Of a stretch of DNA of 64,000 nt, positions 14,621 to 22,531 are shown in pieces. This stretch comes from Mycobacterium palustre (GTDB lineage: Bacteria; Actinomycetota; Actinomycetes; Mycobacteriales; Mycobacteriaceae), in NCBI RefSeq assembly GCF_002101785.1, contig NZ_LQPJ01000130.1:107057-171056 (forward strand), written 5' to 3'. Numbering within the stretch: position 1 is the first letter of the stretch; each line of letters starts with the position of its first letter. The translations under genes and the position numbers were made by a program. The notes beneath the pieces are model-generated. The model saw only the letters and a program-made list of their open reading frames with translations. It did no database searches and had not been told where the DNA came from.

Positions 14621-16060
14621 TCAGTCCAGATCGTCGTGGGCCATCAGGCGGCGCGCGGCCTCGGTGATCGAGCCGGACAACGAGGGGTACACGGCCAGCG
14701 TCTGCGCCAGCTCGTTGACGGTGATGCGGTTGGTCACGGCCACCGCGATCGGCAGGATCAGCTCCGAGGCGATCGGCGCCACCACCACGCCGCCGATCAC
14801 CACGCCGGTGGACTTGCGGCAGAAGACCTTGACGAAACCCTGGCGCAGGCCCGACATCTTGGCCCGCGCGTTGGTGCGCAGCGGCAGCATGATGGTCCGG
14901 GCGGGCACCGAACCGTCGTCGATCATCGACTGCGGCACCCCGACCGCGGCGATCTCGGGCCGGGTGAACACGGTCGACGCGACCGTGCGGAGCCGGATCG
15001 GGCTGACGCCCTCGCCCAGCGCGTGATACATCGCGATGCGGCCCTGCATGGCGGCGACCGACGCCAGCAGCAGCAGGCCGGTGCAGTCGCCGGCGGCGTA
15101 GATGCCCGGCACCGAGGTCCGCGACACCCGGTCGACGGGCAGGTAGTCGCCGGGCCCCAGCTCGATGCCGACCCGCTCCAGGCCCAGGCCGCCGGTGTTG
15201 GGGACCGACCCGATCGTCATCAGGGCGTGGCTGCCCTCGACGGTGCGGCCGTCGGTCATGGTGACCAGGACGCCGTCGTCGGTGCGGGTGACCGATTCGG
15301 CGCGGGCGTTCTTGACGAGCTGGACGCCGCGTTCGGCGAACGCCTCCTCCAGCACCAGCGCCGCGTCGGCGTCCTCGTAGGGCAGCACGCGGTCGCGGCT
15401 GGCCGCCACGGTCACCGGCACCCCGAGCTCGGTGTAGGCGTGGACGAACTCGGCGCCGGTGACGCCCGAGCCGACGACGATGAGGTGCTCGGGCAGCGTC
15501 TTGAGGTCGTAGAGCTGGCGCCAGGTCAGGATGCGCTCGCCGTCGGGCCGCGCCGACGGCAGGATCCGCGGGCTGGCGCCGGTGGCGATCAGCACCACGT
15601 CCGCCTCGAACTCGGTGGCGGCGGGGCCGTCGGGCCCCGGATCGGAGTGGGTCGCCCGCACCCGGTGCTTGGCCAGGCCGGGCGTGGGGTCGATCAGCTC
15701 GCCGTGGCCGGCGACGACGCGCACGCCCATGCTGCGCAGCTGGGCGGCGATGTCGGCCGACTGCTCGGAGGCGAGCCGCTTGACGCGGGCGTGGATCTGC
15801 GGCAACGAGATCTTCGCGTCGTCGATGTCGATGTCGAAGCCCAGCCGCGGCGCCCGGCGCAGCTCGGTGCGCAGCCACGTCGAGGCGATGAACGTCTTGG
15901 ACGGCACGCAGTCGTCCAGCACGGCCGCCCCGCCGACGCCCTCGGCATCGATCACGGTGATGTCGGTCGCGTCGGTCCGCTCGGCCGACAGCGTGGCGGC
16001 GACGAGCGCGGCCTCGTAACCGGCCGGCCCACCGCCGAGGATCACGATGCGCGTCACCAC
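14621..16060 (-). CDS. lpdA: LpdA-type flavoprotein, NAD(P)H quinone oxidoreductase
   Basis: 479 residues of the pyridine nucleotide-disulfide oxidoreductase fold. FAD site VILGGGPAGYEAALVAATLS, NAD(P) site VVGSGVTGAEFVHAY, second FAD motif GIYAAGDCTG and the dimerisation domain at the C-terminus. The redox pair CxxxxC of true lipoamide dehydrogenases is broken: the sequence is GGAAVLDDCVPSKT, with only the second Cys. So it cannot act as a dihydrolipoamide dehydrogenase; the M. tuberculosis homologue (Rv3303c) reduces quinones. Two adjacent GTG codons (16060 and 16057) can start it. It sits 92 bases upstream of glpD2 on the same strand, a conserved pair. Confidence 0.95.
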   Translation of the reverse strand: MVTRIVILGGGPAGYEAALVAATLSAERTDATDITVIDAEGVGGAAVLDDCVPSKTFIASTWLRTELRRAPRLGFDIDIDDAKISLPQIHARVKRLASEQSADIAAQLRSMGVRVVAGHGELIDPTPGLAKHRVRATHSDPGPDGPAATEFEADVVLIATGASPRILPSARPDGERILTWRQLYDLKTLPEHLIVVGSGVTGAEFVHAYTELGVPVTVAASRDRVLPYEDADAALVLEEAFAERGVQLVKNARAESVTRTDDGVLVTMTDGRTVEGSHALMTIGSVPNTGGLGLERVGIELGPGDYLPVDRVSRTSVPGIYAAGDCTGLLLLASVAAMQGRIAMYHALGEGVSPIRLRTVASTVFTRPEIAAVGVPQSMIDDGSVPARTIMLPLRTNARAKMSGLRQGFVKVFCRKSTGVVIGGVVVAPIASELILPIAVAVTNRITVNELAQTLAVYPSLSGSITEAARRLMAHDDLD

Positions 16061-16167
16061 ACGCCCTAACCTAATTGGCCTCCGCGCCGCGGCGCGGCGC
16101 GAGGGGCGAACCCCGCGAAACGCTCGGGTGAATGGCGCATGAGCGGGTGCCGTTTAAGCTTTTCCCC

Positions 16168-16647
16168 GTGCCGCTCTACGCCGCGTACGGGTCGAACATG
16201 CATCCCGAGCAAATGCTGAAGCGCGCGCCGCACTCGCCGATGGCCGGAACCGGCTGGCTGCACGGGTGGCGGTTGACGTTCGGCGGCGAGGACATCGGCT
16301 GGGAAGGGGCGCTGGCCACCATCGTCGAGGACCCCGACTCGAAGGTGTTCGTCGTCCTCTACGACATGACCCCGGCCGACGAGAAGAACCTGGACCGGTG
16401 GGAGGGCTCCGAGTTCGGCGTCCACAAGAAGATCCGCTGCCGCGTGGAGCGGCTCTCCTCCGACACCACCACCGATCCCGTGCTGGCCTGGCTGTATGTG
16501 CTGGATGCCTGGGAGGGCGGCCTGCCCTCGGCGCGCTACCTCGGGGTGATGGCCGACGCCGCCGAGATCGCCGGCGCGCCCGAGGATTACGTGCACAACC
16601 TGCGGACCCGCCCCGCCCGCAACATCGGCCCGGGAACCAGCGCCTGA
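16168..16647 (+). CDS. Gamma-glutamylcyclotransferase-like (AIG2 fold) protein
   Basis: 159 residues from a GTG at 16168, giving VPLYAAYGSNMHPEQMLKRA. The YGSN loop near the N-terminus is the substrate-binding signature of the gamma-glutamylcyclotransferase/AIG2 fold. The likely acidic catalytic residue lies in the DRWEGSEFG region. An upstream ATG at 16132 would put the YGSN motif unusually far in, so it is not used. It matches Rv3304 by position and sequence as remembered. The exact substrate is not known. It is convergent with the DUF559 gene, with a palindromic repeat in the 74 bases between them. Confidence 0.88.
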   Translation: MPLYAAYGSNMHPEQMLKRAPHSPMAGTGWLHGWRLTFGGEDIGWEGALATIVEDPDSKVFVVLYDMTPADEKNLDRWEGSEFGVHKKIRCRVERLSSDTTTDPVLAWLYVLDAWEGGLPSARYLGVMADAAEIAGAPEDYVHNLRTRPARNIGPGTSA

Positions 16648-16653
16648 CCCCTT

Positions 16654-16720
16654 GTCGCGAGCGTGCGTGTTGGTACGCCGACACGCCGATGCGGCCCGGC
16701 ATTCTGCGCACGTTCGCGAC
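16654..16720 (+). repeat. Palindromic repeat, copy 1 (flanks the DUF559 gene)
   Basis: A 67-base imperfect palindrome. The ends GTCGCGAGCGTGCG and CGCACGTTCGCGAC pair over 14 bases with one mismatch. The centre contains GGTACGCC and CCCGGCATTCTG. It begins six bases after the stop of the AIG2-like gene and ends one base before the stop of the DUF559 gene, so it can also serve as a two-way terminator hairpin. A diverged copy in inverted orientation lies at 17650-17712, on the other side of the DUF559 gene. Confidence 0.8.
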
Positions 16721-16721
16721 G

Positions 16722-17603
16722 TCATGCGGCCCCCAACAGCTGCGTCTCGAGCCGACGGACGAGTTCGACCGGCCGGTACCTGACGTCCTCGGCGACGATG
16801 GGCACGACCGCCCAACCCAGCTCCTGGAGCGCGCCGGAGCGCCGGCGGTCCCGTCGAAACGCTTCCGGGCCGCTATGCCAGTCGACACCGTCGTACTCCG
16901 CCGCGACACGCGCTTCGGGCCAGGCAAAGTCGAGCCGCCAGATGCGCCCCCGCAGGTCCACGACCTCGTGCTGCAGGATCGGGGGTGGCAATCCACCGTC
17001 GATCATCACCAGCCGGGCCTCGCTCTCCATCGGTGACTCGGCCAGCGGGGAGGCCAGCGGCAGCAACTCGCGCGTGTGAACGACGCCGCGCCGGCCTGCC
17101 TGGCGGTTGACCGCCCGCTGCAGGTCGTCAGGGCTGCACGTGCCGCTGCGCAGCGCGGCGTCCAGCGTGGCCAGTGCCCTCGGCCGCCGCAGCCCACGGG
17201 CGACCTCGATCGCCGTCCAGGCCGGCGTCGTGATGGGCCGTCCCGCGACCCTCGTCAGTGGCGCCCCCGCGCGGCGGTGCACGACCAGCCCGCGCGTCGG
17301 ACGCAACTGCCGCCCGCCCGGATTGAGCACATGCAGGGCCGGATCCCGTTCGGTGTCGAAGCCGTGGACCTCCGCAGCCGTATTCAGGCACACCGCCACC
17401 GTGGTGCCGGCCGCCAAATCCAGACCGCGCAGCTGCAGGCCGCGGTCCAGCGCTCCGCGACCGTAGACGCCATACCAAACCTTTTGCAGCACACCGTATT
17501 TGAGCGCGGCCTCCAGCTGTCGACGGGTGAGGTGCTGCAATGCCTGGGCGGAGGTCACCACGCCGCCTTGCGCGTCGAGCAGCCGGCAAAGCTGCGCATC
17601 CAC
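16722..17603 (-). CDS. AbiEi-like N-terminal domain plus DUF559 nuclease-like protein
   Basis: 293 residues. The N-terminal part (1-60) looks like the winged-helix of AbiEi-type antitoxins (MDAQLCRLLDAQGGVVTSAQ, then LTRRQLEAALKYGVLQKVWYGVY). The C-terminal 100 residues are DUF559, a relative of the Vsr/PD-(D/E)xK nucleases: MESEARL, RLDFAWPEARVAAEYDG and GWAVVPI, with the E...D...E spacing intact. Possible roles are DNA repair, defence or a selfish element; none is proven. The start is a GTG at 17603. No AbiEii-like toxin gene is adjacent. M. tuberculosis, as I recall, has nothing between Rv3304 and amiA1, and here the gene is framed by inverted repeats, so it looks inserted. Confidence 0.8.
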   Translation of the reverse strand: MDAQLCRLLDAQGGVVTSAQALQHLTRRQLEAALKYGVLQKVWYGVYGRGALDRGLQLRGLDLAAGTTVAVCLNTAAEVHGFDTERDPALHVLNPGGRQLRPTRGLVVHRRAGAPLTRVAGRPITTPAWTAIEVARGLRRPRALATLDAALRSGTCSPDDLQRAVNRQAGRRGVVHTRELLPLASPLAESPMESEARLVMIDGGLPPPILQHEVVDLRGRIWRLDFAWPEARVAAEYDGVDWHSGPEAFRRDRRRSGALQELGWAVVPIVAEDVRYRPVELVRRLETQLLGAA

Positions 17604-17649
17604 GCCGGGTATCGTCGGCCGGTCTCAGGCCCGGCACAATTCACCCCTG

Positions 17650-17712
17650 CCGAGGGTGCGCAGAATGCCGGTCCGAACCGGTGTGTCGCGTACAAACACG
17701 CACGTTCGCGCC
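17650..17712 (-). repeat. Palindromic repeat, copy 2 (inverted, flanks the DUF559 gene)
   Basis: The reverse complement reads GCGCGAACGTGCGTGTTTG then TACGCGACACACCGGTTC and GGACCGGCATTCTGCGCACC. It aligns with copy 1 (16654-16720) over about 58 bases with seven mismatches and one gap, by eye. Its own end-to-end pairing is weaker than in copy 1. It lies 47 bases upstream of the start of the DUF559 gene and 12 bases before the amiA1 stop codon, so amiA1, the repeat and the DUF559 gene follow each other on the minus strand. Confidence 0.8.
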
Positions 17713-17724
17713 TCGAAAGCCGAG

Positions 17725-18894
17725 CTAGAAGAGCCCCGCCTGCTCGACGATGTTGACCATCACGCGCAGCCCGATGTCCAGCGCCCGCTCGTCGAGGTCG
17801 AAGTTCGGCTGGTGCAGGTCCAGCTGGGGCCCGTCGCCCGACCACACGCCCAGCCGCGCCATCGCGCCGGGGATCTCCTCGAGGTACCAGGAGAAATCCT
17901 CGCCGCCGCCCGACTGCCGGGTGTCGGCCAGCGCGTCGGGGCCGACGGCCTCGATCGCGTGGGTGAGGATCCGCGTCGAGACGTCCTCGTTGACCACCGG
18001 CGGCACGCCGCGCCAGTAGGCCAGCGTGTGCTCGATCGCCAGCGGCGACAGCAGCGCCGACACGGTGTCGCGGATGATCTCCTCCAGGGCGATCCAGGTC
18101 TGCCGACTGGCGGTGCGCACGGTGCCGGCGAGCACACCCGTCTGCGGGATCGCGTTGGGCGCCACCCCGGCGTTGACCGCGCCCCACACCAGCACGGTGC
18201 CGTTGCGCGGGTCGATGCGGCGCGACAGCACCCCGGGCAGCCCGGTGATCAGCGTGCCCAGGCCGTAGACCAGGTCGGCGGTCAGGTGCGGCCGCGAGGT
18301 GTGCCCGCCGGGTGAGTACAGCGTGATCTCGAGCTGGTCGGCGGCCGAGGTGATCGGGCCCTGCCGGACCGCGATCTTGCCGACCTCCAGCCGCGGGTCG
18401 CAGTGCAGGGCGAAGATCCGCGACACCCCGGCCAGCGCGCCGGCGGCGATGGCGTCGATCGCCCCGCCGGGCATCAGCTCCTCGGCGGCCTGGAAGATCA
18501 GCCGCACCCCGACCGGCAGCGCCGGCACAGTCGCCAGCGCCAGCGCGGTGCCCAGCAGGATCGCGGTGTGGGCGTCGTGGCCGCAGGCGTGGGCGACGTT
18601 GGGCATCGTGGAGGCGTACGGGGCGCCGGTCCGCTCGGCCATCGGCAGCGCGTCCATGTCGGCGCGCAGGGCGATCCGCGGCTCGTGCTCGGGGCCCATG
18701 TCGCAGATCAGCCCGGTCCCGCCGGGCAGCACCTTGGGGTTCAGGCCGGCGTCGGCCAACCGCTCGGCGACGAACTGGGTGGTGGCGTACTCCTGGCGGC
18801 CCAGCTCGGGATAGCGGTGGATGTGCCTGCGCCACTCGACGAGATCGTCGTGGTGGGCGGCCAGCCAGGACTCGGCGCTGTCGACGAGGCTCAT
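17725..18894 (-). CDS. amiA1: M20-family amidohydrolase (AmiA1)
   Basis: 389 residues. Zinc-dependent aminoacylase/carboxypeptidase-like enzyme that cleaves amide bonds of N-acyl amino acids or similar. Motifs are MDALPMAERTG, ACGHDAHTAILLG (metal His-Asp), FQAAEELMPGGA (catalytic Glu, then metal Glu), HCDPRLEVG and the C-terminal GGGEDFSWYLE. The start is the ATG at 18894, which overlaps the amiB1 stop as ATGA. Substrate is unknown. With amiB1 it forms a two-gene operon read right to left. Confidence 0.92.
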   Translation of the reverse strand: MSLVDSAESWLAAHHDDLVEWRRHIHRYPELGRQEYATTQFVAERLADAGLNPKVLPGGTGLICDMGPEHEPRIALRADMDALPMAERTGAPYASTMPNVAHACGHDAHTAILLGTALALATVPALPVGVRLIFQAAEELMPGGAIDAIAAGALAGVSRIFALHCDPRLEVGKIAVRQGPITSAADQLEITLYSPGGHTSRPHLTADLVYGLGTLITGLPGVLSRRIDPRNGTVLVWGAVNAGVAPNAIPQTGVLAGTVRTASRQTWIALEEIIRDTVSALLSPLAIEHTLAYWRGVPPVVNEDVSTRILTHAIEAVGPDALADTRQSGGGEDFSWYLEEIPGAMARLGVWSGDGPQLDLHQPNFDLDERALDIGLRVMVNIVEQAGLF

Positions 18895-20081
18895 GACCGC
18901 GCCTCGCCGCGGCGCTGCCGGGCGCCCAGCACGCGGTCGCGTTGGCCGGGGTCCTGGGCCAGGTGAACCACCGTGCGCGACAACATGATCGCCCCGTCGA
19001 CGACGGCGCGGTCGGCGCTGGGACCGGCGGCCGCGGCCGCGAAGGCCCGCTGGTGCACGGTGGCGCCGCCGGCGTCCACCCCGATCACCGGGTGGATTCC
19101 CGGCAGCACCTGCGTCACGTTGCCCATGTCGGTGCTGCCCATCGGCAGCTGCGTCTCGTATTCGGGCGCCAGCGGCTCGCGCCCGAGCCGGCGCATCTCG
19201 TCGCGGCAAACGTTGGCCAGCCAGGGGTCGGGCTTGAGTTCGTCGTAAGGCGGTGCGGGATGGTCGATCTCGTGTTCGCAGCCCGTCGCCAGGGCACCCG
19301 CCGCGAAGCACGCGAACATCTTGCCCTCCAGCTCACGCAGCGAATCGGCGTCGAGCGCGCGCATCGCGTACTGCAGCGTGGCGTGGCCGGGGATGACGTT
19401 GACGGCCTGACCGCCGTCGGTGACGACGCCGTGGGTCATCTGGCCCGGCGCCAGCTGCTGGCGCAGCAACCCGATCGCCACCTGCGCGACGGTCACCGCG
19501 TCGGCGGCGTTGACGCCCAGATGCGGCGCCACGGCGGCGTGGGATTCCTTGCCCCGGTAGGTGACGAGCACCTCGGACAACGCCAGCGAGCGCGTCCCGG
19601 CGATGTCGGCCGGCCCGGGATGCACCATCACCGCGACGGCGACGTCGTCGAACGTCCCGGCCCGCAGCAGCAGCGCCTTGCCGCCCCCGGCCTCCTCGGC
19701 GGGCGTCCCGAGCAGCGCGACGGTCAGCCCGAGGTCGTCGGCCACGTCGGCGAGCGCGAGCGCGGTGCCCACCGCGGAGGCGGCGATGACGTTGTGACCG
19801 CAGGCGTGCCCGATCTCGGGCAGCGCGTCGTACTCGGCGCAGATCCCGACCACCAGCGGCCCGCTGCCGAAGTCGGCGCGGAACGCGGTGTCCAGGCCAC
19901 CGGCGCGCGCGGTGATCTCGAAACCGCGCTCGGCCACCAGCGCCTGCGCCTTGGCGCAGCTGCGATGCTCCGCGAAGGCCAACTCGGGCTCGGCGTGAAT
20001 GGCGTGGGACAACTCGACCAGGTCGGCGCCGCGTCGCCGCACGACTTCCTCGACACTGTCCAATGCGGTCGCTGCGGGCAT
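18891..20081 (-). CDS. amiB1: M20-family amidohydrolase (AmiB1)
   Basis: 396 residues from the ATG at 20081 (MPAATALDSVEEVVRRRGAD). Paralogue of AmiA1 with YDALPEIGHACGHNVIAAS at the metal site, so Asn stands where AmiA1 has Asp. It has GTPAEEAGGGKALLL with the catalytic Glu pair, and a lid domain SHAAVAPHLGVNAADAVTVA. The C-terminus has STDMGNVTQVLPGIHPVIGV. This branch resembles p-aminobenzoyl-glutamate hydrolases. The frame is open to 20180, but the family start is at 20081. It is followed by amiA1 with a 4-base overlap. Its promoter shares the AT-rich divergent region with a PPE-MPTR gene. Confidence 0.92.
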   Translation of the reverse strand: MPAATALDSVEEVVRRRGADLVELSHAIHAEPELAFAEHRSCAKAQALVAERGFEITARAGGLDTAFRADFGSGPLVVGICAEYDALPEIGHACGHNVIAASAVGTALALADVADDLGLTVALLGTPAEEAGGGKALLLRAGTFDDVAVAVMVHPGPADIAGTRSLALSEVLVTYRGKESHAAVAPHLGVNAADAVTVAQVAIGLLRQQLAPGQMTHGVVTDGGQAVNVIPGHATLQYAMRALDADSLRELEGKMFACFAAGALATGCEHEIDHPAPPYDELKPDPWLANVCRDEMRRLGREPLAPEYETQLPMGSTDMGNVTQVLPGIHPVIGVDAGGATVHQRAFAAAAAGPSADRAVVDGAIMLSRTVVHLAQDPGQRDRVLGARQRRGEARS

Positions 20082-20159
20082 CTTCGCAGTATCCCACCGC
20101 CCGGATTCCGCGGTCGCCGCCCCGACCGGCGCGGCGACCGGATGCCGGCACGCCAATCT

Positions 20160-20262
20160 ATTCGTCATGATATATGCCACTTTAGTGGACTAAAGGTATG
20201 TAACCCTGCTATCTATATGACATCTATTCACAAAAATTCTTGACCCCGAAGGACGGAACCCG
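20160..20262. promoter_or_regulatory. Divergent amiB1 / PPE-MPTR control region with an operator-like palindrome
   Basis: This is an AT-rich island in GC-rich DNA. At 20180-20195 CTTTAGTGGACTAAAG is a palindrome with perfect 7-base arms around GG, the kind of site TetR/MarR-type repressors bind. It overlaps a second near-palindrome CCACTTTAGTGG (20178-20189). TATATGACATCTATTCAC follows toward the PPE gene and includes plausible -10 material. GAAGGACGG at about 20248 is the ribosome-binding site for the ATG at 20265. No regulator gene of this kind lies nearby. Confidence 0.55.
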
Positions 20263-20264
20263 GC

Positions 20265-21659
20265 ATGAGCTTTTTGGTGCTGCCGCCCGAAATCAACTCG
20301 CTACGGATGTTCGTCGGCGCCGGGTCAGCACCGATGCTCGAGGCCGCCGCCGCCTGGGACGGCCTGGCCAACGAGCTGGCGGGCGCGGCGTCGTCGTTCG
20401 CGTCGGTGACCTCGGGCCTGGCCGCGGACGCCTGGCAGGGCCCCGCGTCGGCGGCGATGCTGGCCGCGGCCGGCCCCTACGCGAGCTTCCTGCGCGCCGC
20501 GTCCGCCCACGCCCAGAACGCGGCCGCCCAGGCCCAGTCCGTGGCCGCGGTGTTCGAGGCGGCCCAAGCGGCGACGGTGCACCCGGCGGCGGTCGCGGCC
20601 AATCGCACCGATCTGGTGTCGCTGGTCGCCTCGAACCTGTTCGGCCAGAACGCCCCGGCGATCGCGGCCACCGAGGCCGAATACGAGCAGATGTGGGCCC
20701 AGGACGTCGCCGCGATGGTCGACTATCACGCCGGCGCGGCGGCGGCGGCCGCCGAGCTGCCGGCGGTGCTGCAGCCGCTGGACAGCATCTTCGGGGTCCT
20801 CGACAACATCCCCGGATACAACCTCTTCGGGATCGGCAACCAGAAACTGCTGACCCTGGGCATCGGCAACCAACTGGCCTGGAACCTGGGCAGCGGGAAC
20901 CTGGGCGAGCTGAACCTGCTGGGCAGCGGCAACATCGGCGACGTCAACCTCGGCAGCGGCAACTTCGGCTTCTGGAACCTGGGCAGCGGCAACATCGGCA
21001 GCGCCAACCTGGGCAGCGGCAACATCGGCAGCTTCAACCTGGGCGGCGGCAACAACGGCAGCTACAACTTCGGCCTCGGCAACATCGGCGGCAACAACTT
21101 CGGCTTCGGCAACCTGGGCTCGCTGAACATCGGTTTCGGCAACACCGGCACCGGCAACATCGGCATCGGGCTCACCGGCGACCACCAGATCGGCGTGAAC
21201 CTCGCGGGCGCGCTGAACTCCGGCATCGGCAACATCGGATTCGGCAACTCGGGCACGGGCAACATCGGCTTCTTCAACTCCGGCAACGGCAACGTCGGCA
21301 TCTTCAACTCAGGCCAGTTCAACTCGGGCATCGCCAACTCGGGCATCCTCAGCGCGGGGTTGTTCAACTCGGGATCCCACAGCACCGGTGCGTTCAACTC
21401 GGGCGACTACAACACCGGCGCCTTCAACGCGGGCAACTACAACACCGGGTTGTTCAACTCGGGCAGCATCAACACCGGCCTGTTCAACTCCGGCGACCTG
21501 AACACCGGCGTCGGCTACCTGTTCGACGGCCCTGGCCCGAGTTCGGGCTTCGGCAACCTCGGCATCGGGAGCTCGGGCTTCGACAACGCCGGCGACGACG
21601 CCTCCGGCGTGGGCAACATCGGCGACTACATCTCGGGCTTCTTCCGCGCCGGCACCTGA
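20265..21659 (+). CDS. PPE-MPTR family protein
   Basis: 464 residues. PPE domain 1-180 (MSFLVLPPEINSLRMFVGAG, DAWQGPASAAM, EAEYEQMWAQDV). The rest is major polymorphic tandem repeat: about 40 imperfect pentapeptides of the N-x-G-x-G-N-x-G kind (GSGNIGSANLGSGNIG) that shift into FNSG / YNTG repeats near the end. MPTR proteins are exported via type VII secretion (ESX-5 by family association) and displayed on the surface. The repeat DNA (GGCAACATCGGC and AACTCGGGC units) is prone to slippage, so copy number may vary between strains. It precedes deoD by 61 bases but is unrelated in function. Confidence 0.95.
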   Translation: MSFLVLPPEINSLRMFVGAGSAPMLEAAAAWDGLANELAGAASSFASVTSGLAADAWQGPASAAMLAAAGPYASFLRAASAHAQNAAAQAQSVAAVFEAAQAATVHPAAVAANRTDLVSLVASNLFGQNAPAIAATEAEYEQMWAQDVAAMVDYHAGAAAAAAELPAVLQPLDSIFGVLDNIPGYNLFGIGNQKLLTLGIGNQLAWNLGSGNLGELNLLGSGNIGDVNLGSGNFGFWNLGSGNIGSANLGSGNIGSFNLGGGNNGSYNFGLGNIGGNNFGFGNLGSLNIGFGNTGTGNIGIGLTGDHQIGVNLAGALNSGIGNIGFGNSGTGNIGFFNSGNGNVGIFNSGQFNSGIANSGILSAGLFNSGSHSTGAFNSGDYNTGAFNAGNYNTGLFNSGSINTGLFNSGDLNTGVGYLFDGPGPSSGFGNLGIGSSGFDNAGDDASGVGNIGDYISGFFRAGT

Positions 21660-21720
21660 CGGGTCAGCGGCGCCCCACGGCTTCGCCTTGAGGCGATAGC
21701 AGTCGTTAAGCTCGCCCAGT

Positions 21721-22527
21721 GTGAGCCGCCCCGCGTCCGATCCCGACGACCTCGCGCGGCGGGCGGCACAAGCCATCGCCGAGCGCACCGGGGTCGACCG
21801 GCACGACGTCGCCGTCGTCCTCGGGTCGGGCTGGTCGCCCGCCGTCGCGGCCCTGGGCTCCCCCACGGTCGGGCTGCCGCAGGCCGACCTGCCCGGCTTC
21901 GCGCCGCCGACCGCCGTCGGGCACACCGGCGAACTGCTGTCGATGCGCGTCGGCGGGCATCGGGTGCTGGTGCTGGTCGGGCGCGTGCACGCCTACGAGG
22001 GGCACGACCTGTGCCACGTGGTGCACCCGGTCCGGGCGGCCTGCGCGGCCGGCGCGCACACCGTGGTGCTGACCAACGCCGCGGGCGGCCTGCGCGCCGA
22101 CATGGCCGTCGGCCAGCCGGTGCTGATCAGCGACCACCTCAACCTCACCGCGCGGTCGCCGCTGGTCGGCCCGCACTTTGTGGACCTCACCGACGCCTAC
22201 TCGCCGCGGCTGCGCGCGCTCGCCCGCCAGGCCGACCCGGAACTGACCGAGGGCGTCTACGCTGGGCTGCCCGGGCCGCACTACGAGACGCCCGCGGAGG
22301 TGCGGATGCTGCGGACGCTGGGCGCCGATTTGGTCGGGATGTCGACGGTGCACGAGACGATCGCGGCCCGGGCGGCCGGCGCCGAGGTGCTGGGCGTGTC
22401 GCTGGTGACCAACCTGGCGGCCGGCATCACGGGGCATCCGTTGAGCCACGCCGAGGTGCTCGCCGCCGGGGGCGCGTCGGCGGGCCGGATGGGCGCGCTG
22501 CTGGCCGGCGTCATCGCCCGGCTATAG
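21721..22527 (+). CDS. deoD: Purine nucleoside phosphorylase
   Basis: 268 residues. Cleaves purine (deoxy)nucleosides with phosphate to the free base and (deoxy)ribose 1-phosphate. The trimeric PNP family motifs are VVLGSGWSPAV (phosphate loop), GRVHAYEGHD, LTNAAGGLR, GPHYETPAEVRMLRTLGAD and GMSTVHETIAARAAG followed by SLVTNLAAGI. The start is a GTG at 21721. It is followed four bases later by the phosphohexomutase pmmB, which can convert the sugar 1-phosphate, a sensible salvage pair (Rv3307-Rv3308). Confidence 0.95.
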   Translation: MSRPASDPDDLARRAAQAIAERTGVDRHDVAVVLGSGWSPAVAALGSPTVGLPQADLPGFAPPTAVGHTGELLSMRVGGHRVLVLVGRVHAYEGHDLCHVVHPVRAACAAGAHTVVLTNAAGGLRADMAVGQPVLISDHLNLTARSPLVGPHFVDLTDAYSPRLRALARQADPELTEGVYAGLPGPHYETPAEVRMLRTLGADLVGMSTVHETIAARAAGAEVLGVSLVTNLAAGITGHPLSHAEVLAAGGASAGRMGALLAGVIARL

Positions 22528-22531
22528 CGAC

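Noticed and set aside
16722..17603. Complete AbiE toxin-antitoxin system
   Set aside because: Only the AbiEi-like head is seen, fused to DUF559; no AbiEii nucleotidyltransferase gene is adjacent.
20830..21640. Regular repeats resembling a CRISPR array
   Set aside because: They are in-frame MPTR codons (N-x-G-x-G) with no constant repeat/spacer alternation and no cas genes.
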